A stretch of 64,000 nt of DNA, taken from positions 28,859,849-28,923,848 of the forward strand of contig OX388345.1 of NCBI GenBank assembly GCA_947579665.1. The letters run 5' to 3'. The position numbers and the translations under genes are program-made. Origin of the DNA: Sympetrum striolatum. Taxonomy: Eukaryota > Arthropoda > Insecta > Odonata > Libellulidae. Positions 57,336 through 64,000 of this stretch are shown in pieces (positions within the stretch are counted from its first letter, which is position 1; each line of letters opens with the position of its first letter). The notes under the pieces were generated by a model, which did not search any database, was not told the origin of the DNA, and saw only the letters and a program-made list of their open reading frames with translations.

Positions 57336-58979
57336 TAATTAAAAACTATTGTGTAAATAACTAACTTAGTCTCAATTATTTATTTTATGACGTTCCACGA
57401 AGTACGGTCTGATCGCATCGACTACAGGAGTTTTCAAGGTTTCAATAGGTTTCAAGTAATGTTAATTATAGTAATAGCGGTAAAATAACATACCAAAATA
57501 TTTATTGAGGAGATTAACTGATTAACTTTCGCCTATATTCATTATAAATATCTATCTTAAGATTAAAGATATTTGATTATATTCTACTGCATATCTTGAT
57601 ACGACATTAGCATCCTATCATTACCTTCATAGTTTATCAACAGAGAGTTCTCATAGCTATATCTTCGTAGTGAATTTTTGGAAGTTACCGTGTATCGTTT
57701 ATGTATTGATTTTTGACTCTGTCACCGTCTCAGACGCTTAAACATAAAACAATTACGTCCATCGTAATAATACCGCTACAATTTTACATGGCCAATATAT
57801 TAGTAGCCTAACGTCTTGCTATCATTTTACAATATAATTATCGAACATGACTGAATTTTATCCACTCTTACAACTATGTGGTAATTTTAAAATACATTAT
57901 TTACTAATTGAATGATGTTTTCCGCTTAGGATTAGATATTTTCATTGTTGTTCATTATCCGTTAATTAATTGATTGTCGAGGTGGGCGCCATTTTAGACA
58001 CTTGCGTTCTGCCGCAGACATTGAACATATTAGGCAATTGATGTCAGCATTCAGGAGAAGCGGTTGTGCTCAGCTGTTTGTATTTAGCTTTAATATAATT
58101 TACATTGTTATTCCGTCCGTCTCTTTGTTCGCGATTAGCGTGAAAACTATGGGGCGAGGCTGCGGGCAACAGCTAGGCGTATTCAAGGCGATTTCTTGGG
58201 CGTGTCGTCACCTGCAGATGAAATATGACCGTGGCGCGTGTTTCTCCAAACAAATGAAGGGTGAAATTGAAAGAGGCCTGGGCGGAAATTGCTTCGGTGG
58301 CCTTAAGAAGGCATTCTATTACGCGACAATATCGAGGAGTCGACGTTGGGGATCACACAGTGCCGATCACCGTATGTTCGGAAGTGAAATTCCTAAGGTG
58401 TGGATTTCGGCACGGTTAACTTTTATTATCAAAGAGGAAGAGTCTTGTGTATTTTCCCAGGGTTTTTAGGTAGGTGAGAAAAAGGTACGAACATCTTTCT
58501 TTAGATATCCATCCAGTTCTGGTATAGATAAAGTTCTACTTCGTTTTAAAGACCGATGATAGATCTAAACGAAAATAGGCGGTCGTAGCTACGATCCATA
58601 AAACTGACAGCAAGTTAGTAGTAATTATTTACGCGTCAATATCTTTATTATCCCTTTTTACTTTTTGAAAAACTACTCTGTGGTAGGTTAGAGGTATATT
58701 TTGACGTAGTATTTTTAATTTATTCTTGTATACATTTTTCAAATCACTCGTAACTTAAAAATGTAAATAAGTTAGTTCGTTGATAGTCATTATTGATGTT
58801 GACTTGGTTGTCATGTGCTTGTTTAGATAACAACAATAATTTGAGTTTTTTGCAGTTATATCGATAGAGAGAGGAAATAAAAGTTATGCGAAGTGATATA
58901 AATAATTTAATTCAATCGCTTGACACATCAATTTAAATCCCATTTAATCTGATAGTATAGTTCACTCCCTAATAGATCA
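57336..58979. other. Non-coding stretch with a GC-richer patch
   Basis: The 155-codon plus ORF at 58002-58469 coincides with a GC-richer patch. It shows a hydrophobic stretch near residues 24-47 and then basic sequence, but no recognised family, and neither splice sites nor a neighbour support it. The remainder is AT-rich. Confidence 0.4.
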
Positions 58980-59195
58980 ACCTGTACTAACTTGCTCCCT
59001 CATGTATTCTTTTCTGTAGACTTTTATGTTTATTTTTGCTTCGGTTTTATATCCAGTCGTCTAATTTATACCTCTGTATTCTAGCTATTTTATATGTATC
59101 TCATTGTATGTTATTATTTTATAGTATGATTATTTTAAAGTGTGTAAGTTGGGCTATCCTGCATCCATTTAAAACTTAATAAATAAATAAATAAT
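58980..59195 (+). mobile_element. Probable LINE 3' UTR with (AAAT)n tail
   Basis: T-rich sequence leads to GTTGGGCTATCCTGCATCC and then TTAATAAATAAATAAATAA, the usual form of a Jockey/CR1-type LINE 3' end in insects (TGGGCTA... then (TAAA)n). No coding motif is preserved upstream. Confidence 0.45.
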
Positions 59196-59689
59196 TTCGC
59201 TCTGCAAATAGTTCTATTTCCTTCTATTGTCATTTTTTATATTTTAATTTCTTTAGTCTTCGACTTTACACTTTTTTATCCTTTTCATAGCCAATTCCAC
59301 CATAACGGTTTTACGGTACCTTATTATAAATTTAATGGTCATTTTTAAATGAAGTTTTTAACAGCATTTTCCCATTTAAATCGTCCGCAGGAGCTAGGGT
59401 AATTGATTCCCAGGAGGGCAGCGAGTCGTTCCATATAAAAATTCCGCTGAGATTCCCCTAACAGTAGGAAATGATGTAACGCAAATTGATATATGTAGTG
59501 ACGTCCAAAATGAAACGAAGCCTCGGAAATTATTTTGACAACTTGGAATGGACGAATGGTCAAAAGAATATCTTGGAGAAAAACCTCGTTAACGCGATTA
59601 AGTTCGAAATCTGACAATGGCAGGAAAAGAAGCTTGTCTCTAGAAAATCCAAAACCACTGTTGGACCAAAAATACGTACATCTATATTT

Positions 59690-59860
59690 AGTTATGTATC
59701 CTAAAAGTCGCCTTCCGTGTAATGGCAGGGGGTGCATGTACCATTTATATTCTTACTTTATTTTTTTAATCGTTAAATTTTGCGCATCTTTCGCGGATAG
59801 AATGAATTCTACGAGCTACTTGTTCTAGCATCTCTTTCTTTGATATTCCTTGCTGTATTT
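59690..59860 (-). mobile_element. Decayed LINE C-terminal fragment
   Basis: Minus strand: ARRIHSIRERCAKFND, then stops, then CACCCCCTGCCATTACACGG, aligning with the C-terminus at 9055-9262 and 61511-61950. The 130-codon minus ORF at 59345-59737 begins inside this block (MHPLPLHGRRLLGY) and then runs into unrelated flank, so it is not a real gene. Confidence 0.5.
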
Positions 59861-59924
59861 GAACATCCTACATAAGGATGCATAACATCAGTTAAATCCT
59901 CATGCTACATAGAATGCTTTATTA

Positions 59925-60165
59925 TTATTATAACTATTTGACCTTTTTTTCTGCGAGGTTAGACGTCCGGGTGGGCCTCTCTTCCGCCTAACCTCACATA
60001 TAAGTTTTACACATATATTTATATTATAAAATGCATAAGCGGGGCTAAAATAGAGAGAAAAAAGAAAAGCAGTGGTTAGTGGGAAAAAATCTCCGAAAAG
60101 GAAAAAACCTACGTTGCGGAAAAAACCCACTCAGGAAGAGGGATGAAAAATACACGCAGAAACAC
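59925..60165 (-). mobile_element. LINE 3' terminal fragment (recurrent tail family)
   Basis: Minus strand: GCGTGTATTTTTCATCCC near 60155, GAGTGGGTTTTTTCCGCAAC near 60115, GGTTAGGCGGAAGAGAGGCC near 59970 and a tail of TAATAATAATAAAG at about 59920-59933. Same order of landmarks as at 1122-1374, with a diverged terminal hairpin-like GAGGTTAG/CTAACCTC pair. Confidence 0.6.
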
Positions 60166-61004
60166 AGAGAGAAATAATATTTACAGAAAAATAATTACAA
60201 ATTTCAAAGTATCAATGATACAGTTAAAATAGCAACTTAGGTAAAGTAGCAGGCAATGTGGTTTGATGTAAGTATTTAAGTATTCGCAGGGGATCTATTT
60301 CGTAGTAACATTAGTTGTGGCTGGGATGAGTAGTACCTGAAATGAAGTGAGCGAGAAAAAGTGGATGGCATTTACTGGATGAGCACTAATATCAGAGAAA
60401 AAATACTGTAAAAAAATGAAATGAATAATAAGGAGAATTGATTGTATGGTAGGTAAGCTAGACATGAGTAATCAAAAGGATTTAAGACAGCTTTGTAAAA
60501 TGTTTAACTTGATGGGAACTGGAACATTAAGTTCATACATTCTCTGATAATTTATATACTTTCTCTGAATTAATCAAATATATTAAGCCTTTGTTTAAAC
60601 CTTCAAAGCTTTCCCATCCTGCGCCTGGAGGCATCTGCGTGACGCTTTATGATTCGTCGTAACTTTCTTTACAGAACGTATTTCTTTTCGTAGTACTTTT
60701 CTAATTCACGAATACAGCACTTTTCAGCCTATACGCTACACCCATACTCAAGTCCCAAATAACGCTAATTAACATCGCTCGTGGGCTACTTGCTCGTTCC
60801 TTCCGACTCAGTAGTCGTTCCAACGAACTGATAATACCACTGCATGAAGGATAAGCCTTATCGATCTGCCATTCAGTGAAGTCTATACCACCCATCGACT
60901 CCAATCCTCGTATTTCACACATGTTCTTCTTGTTCTTTACCTTCTCTTGTTTTCTAATACTAAAGCCTTGGACTAGTTCTTCCATCAGATTATAACGTGC
61001 ATAA
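60166..61004. other. Non-coding stretch
   Basis: The 118-codon minus ORF at 60701-61057 has no recognised motif and overlaps the LINE 3' end at 61005. The purine-rich part at 60290-60480 could be decayed LINE coding sequence but shows no diagnostic motif. Confidence 0.42.
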
Positions 61005-61210
61005 TGATAATACGTCTTTATTCGGGCGAAATTGAGACAAAAAATGTCCTCTTCCATCTTTCATTGTCACGCACATACAATAATGAATTTAAAGAGATAG
61101 AACGAGAAAATATAGAAAAATGTGGATGTAAAAAACGTAAGAAACTCATAGATAAAAATGTATGCACTGCAGGAAAACACCCACAAAGAAGGTGTGAAAA
61201 ACCTGAGCGA
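61005..61210 (-). mobile_element. LINE 3' terminal fragment (recurrent tail family)
   Basis: Minus strand: CTCAGGTTTTTCACACCTTC near 61205, TTTGTGGGTGTTTTCCTGCA near 61180, AAGATGGAAGAGGACA near 61055, GTCTCAATTTCGCCCG and AATAAAGACG at about 61012-61040. This is one of the best-preserved UTR copies. The three overlapping ORFs here (61004-61318 plus; 61018-61269 and 60701-61057 minus) are by-products. Confidence 0.68.
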
Positions 61211-61510
61211 TTTGACCCAAAGAATTTAATTCTCCATTCTTCATTACATTTATCTGACATCTTTCTCAATCCAATCCCTTTAGCAACTCAACGCTATATT
61301 TTCTATCCATTCGACTGATATTAATATCCTTCTCGCAATCCACTCTTGCGCTGACCCTTTTCTCAACCTTTTCTAGAATTCAGTATTCCCTGTCATGGAG
61401 TGGAGTACTATAAAGAAATATTTTGCAAAATACATTCTCGAATTTATATCTGTTCGTTTCTTTTTCAGATGCGTTACATATTTAATACTCAAAGGTTTTC
61501 ATAGACACTT

Positions 61511-61950
61511 TTATTTATGTCTATGTAAGAACCCTGCAAGCCACCTTTCGGCGTGTGGCAGGGGGTGCAGGAACCTTGACTCTATTTTCGTAATCGATTG
61601 CTTTCGCGTGTCCTTCACGGAAAAAAGTGAATTCGTGAAACGATTCAGTCTAGTATCTATTTCTCCAATCTTCCTCGCAGTATCAGAACGGTCCATATAA
61701 CAGGGAGGTCGCATTATATCGGTTACATCATCTGAGAACGTAATTTCTCTGAACTTATGTAGTAAATTTATCCTTTGAATTATTCTTCTATCTTCTAATG
61801 ATTCCCATCGCGCGTCTGTATCATCTGAGTAATATTCGCTGTTTTATCGTATCGTATCGTATTTTACAAATCGCATCGCCTTTTGTTGTATCTTTTCTAA
61901 ATCCCGAGTATGGTATTTGTCGGCAGGGTCCCATACACTACCTGCATAGG
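61511..61950 (-). mobile_element. LINE reverse-transcriptase protein C-terminal fragment
   Basis: Minus strand from 61948: YAGSVWDPADKYHTRDLEK, IQQKAMRFVKYDT, one in-frame stop (near 61845), then RWESLEDRRIIQRINLLHKF, ARKIGEIDTRLNRFTNSLF and LHPLPHAERWLAG, ending at a TAA at 61511. These are the consecutive C-terminal motifs of Jockey/CR1-type proteins ('YaxxvWdP...LEkvQrraaRF', 'SLxxRR...RLxLLyK', 'RxNRxxNSxF'). It is the longest LINE coding remnant in the window, nearly open, and hence relatively young. No RT catalytic domain is included. Confidence 0.8.
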
Positions 61951-64000
61951 TAATACATTTAAGTAATATATTAAGTATAAATACATACAGTATAAGTAAA
62001 AATACATTTAAGTAATACAAACATCAATTAATGAATAAGGAGTGGGTAAACAGATGCTCCTCTTTCTACTCAATTTGCAAAAACTAAACACTACATTAAA
62101 AATGAAATGCGTTTCGAATATGTAACGAACATGAAAATTAAACATCCAAAACTGCGTGTGAAGCAAAAAACCACTGTAAAAGAGCGAAATAACGCAGTGC
62201 AGCAAATTAAATGGTCAATGGCTACGTCGAGGCGATCATTTTTTTCCGACTCCCTGTTGCACGTCAACTGCAATCACGTCTTTCAGGTTGACCTCACCTT
62301 TCCCGTGACATTTTTCCTTCATTTACAGTATCTGCGTTTGTATTTAGTCGGCTAAAAGGGAATACGTTCTTCAGTCGGGTGACTGGTAAATAATATTTTT
62401 ATTGTAGTCTCATTTCTGTTTGTTTATATTATAGAGATAATTTATAGCTACAGATGGCACAATTTATGTCGAAAAATTATTTATATTGAAAATCACGCAG
62501 TTTTTTTATTCTGCAATTTCTTTCATGAAGTCACGACCTCGAATATCGATTTCACAATTTATGTTTGTTGAACTTACATTTTCCAAATCCTTGTCGTGTT
62601 TGTGACTCGCTGTCATTTTTCATTTCTAAACCATGAACCACTTCTGTTTCCTTTGGTAGATTGTACTTGTATAGTTCTCTTTTAGTTAATATATTCAATG
62701 GATACATTATGCATTTGATATTTTAAGTTTCTAAATTACGCAAACATAACTTGAACATGTTTTGTTAAATATGAAATGATAATATATAATAGGTTTTGTT
62801 AACGTATTTTTTTTGTATTTTCGACACCTATTCAAGTCGTTTTATTTCCACTGTTGTGGGCCATTTTTTATACTTGGAAGGTTTCTTTTTATCACTAAAA
62901 TTACATAGTCTTAGATTTGAATGAAAGAGCGAGGACAATTTTTAAAATTCCAACTACAACTGGCTTGAGAAATGTTTCCTAAGAGGACAGCAAGTATTTA
63001 TCCAATTACCAGTACACGTTTTTAAAAATTAATATTAAATACAATGGAAGGATACAGAAATAATTATTGAATAATATAAAGCTAAACGAAGATGAAAAAG
63101 TTAGGAATTAGAGCAAGTCATAATGAGAGCCGTAAATAAAATAACTTGTACAAAGGTGTGTCATAAGAAAATTATTTGAGTATTTTCATTAGGAAGAAGC
63201 AGCTAGAGAAATACAGCATCTGAGGAAAACTTGAAAAGATAGACCATAATGAAAGTCTGGCTGCAGAGAGCGAAAAAAAAGGAAATCCTAGGGATTCTGC
63301 GATGAAAAAGAGGATCCATTATGTAGGAATCCGAGGAAATAAGGGATTCTTTGAGTAAACCAAAACTAATTTCTTTTGCAAATATGATGAATTATTAGTC
63401 CATGCCCCTCAGGGTTATCGCGAAGAAGACGTTCTCTTTGTTAGAAAGAGGGGTTCCTCAGGCAAAGCAGTTAAAACAAAGATGAACAGCGAACACGGTT
63501 GATGAAAGGGTGTTTATTTTGTTTATAAAACCGTTGCTATGACTGCTGATGGCCATTTCCCTTTTTTACACCAACAAAAATCGTGGGCGACCTCTTTTGC
63601 ATTCTGCGATGCAAAACTAGGGCATTCTCATTCGAGTGATTCATTGCCCACTCGTGCTTCCGCTGATTCGTGAATCGGATGAAGGCTACGCATATTTGCA
63701 AACGATCTCAAATCGCAGCCCGAGTGAATTCTTCCGCCCGTTTAACTACATGTTATTATTCTCTTATTTATTTATTTAATTTACCATTGGAAGTATTTAC
63801 ATTGCGTTCGTTAAACTTCCAGTTAAACGACTCCTCCTGAATATAAATATGTCTCATAAGCTACGTGTGGAATTGCAAGAATCACAATGAAGCATTTACT
63901 TAGGCACACATAGGTAAGTGACTGAAATCTGAAAGAAAAATAGAACTGAAAAAATATCGACGTTTATCGGTGGCTTATCCTTGCCTAGAGGAACTATGAT
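61951..64000. other. Non-coding stretch to window end
   Basis: Short ATACATTTAAGTAATA repeats lie at 61955-62015. Small overlapping ORFs at 62008-62355 have no motif. Purine-rich AT DNA is at 63040-63330 and a GC-richer patch at 63560-63740. No gene is recognised. Confidence 0.5.

Noticed and set aside
58002..58469. 155-codon plus ORF
   Set aside because: Lies in a GC-richer patch and shows no family motif, splice context or neighbour; treated as chance.
59345..59737. 130-codon minus ORF
   Set aside because: Starts in a decayed LINE end and runs into unrelated flank; no domain.

Overview
The window reads as repeat-dense, AT-rich nuclear DNA from a eukaryote, most likely an arthropod (probably an insect). 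The grounds are several non-LTR retrotransposon 3' fragments with arthropod-style C-terminal motifs, Helitrons, Penelope-like/hammerhead-like signatures, a very long tetranucleotide microsatellite, and no bacterial-style coding density. I recognise no intact host protein gene, rRNA or canonical tRNA. Nearly all open reading frames are short chance ORFs or pieces of decayed transposons. One 144-bp segment (39776-39919) has good splice sites and an open phase-0 frame and is the only host-exon candidate. The window could be a long intron or intergenic DNA.

Layout. 1-9.3 kb: LINE fragments (1.1-1.4, 1.8-2.3, 6.7-7.1, 7.5 kb), a Penelope-like inverted repeat split by a LINE tail, and a 476-bp (GTAT)n array growing out of a LINE 3' tail. 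9.0-10.2 kb: a LINE C-terminus next to copy A of a hairpin-ended repeat family that I call F. 11.3 kb: another LINE fragment. 13.7-14.9 kb and 21.4-22.6 kb: two Helitrons of about 1.2 kb in opposite orientation, each with six tRNA T-loop/box-B-like motifs spaced about 167 bp apart. 23.6-25.0 kb: a 1348-bp element with terminal inverted repeats and arrays of a 17-bp motif. 29.3-34.6 kb: copy B of family F, split exactly between A and T by a 4.5-kb Helitron that shares its 3' hairpin with the small Helitrons. 35-48 kb: mostly featureless, with F copy C (38.9-39.6 kb) and the exon candidate. 48-54 kb: a foldback, hammerhead-like cores, a 67-bp tandem duplication, a LINE tail and F copy D. 55-62 kb: several more LINE 3' ends. 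62-64 kb: nothing recognised.

How the parts relate. The window is a record of nested insertion. Family F was present first and was then hit by the large Helitron, itself probably hit by a tRNA-related SINE. LINE 3' tails of one recurrent type (ending ...AATAAAGAC plus a TA-rich tail) occur many times on both strands. The best candidates for something not yet described are the Helitron pair with the regular box-B-like array, the F family with its CCGGAAGT-bearing units of about 178 bp, and the 17-bp-array TIR element. All family assignments rest on reading the sequence; no database search was possible.
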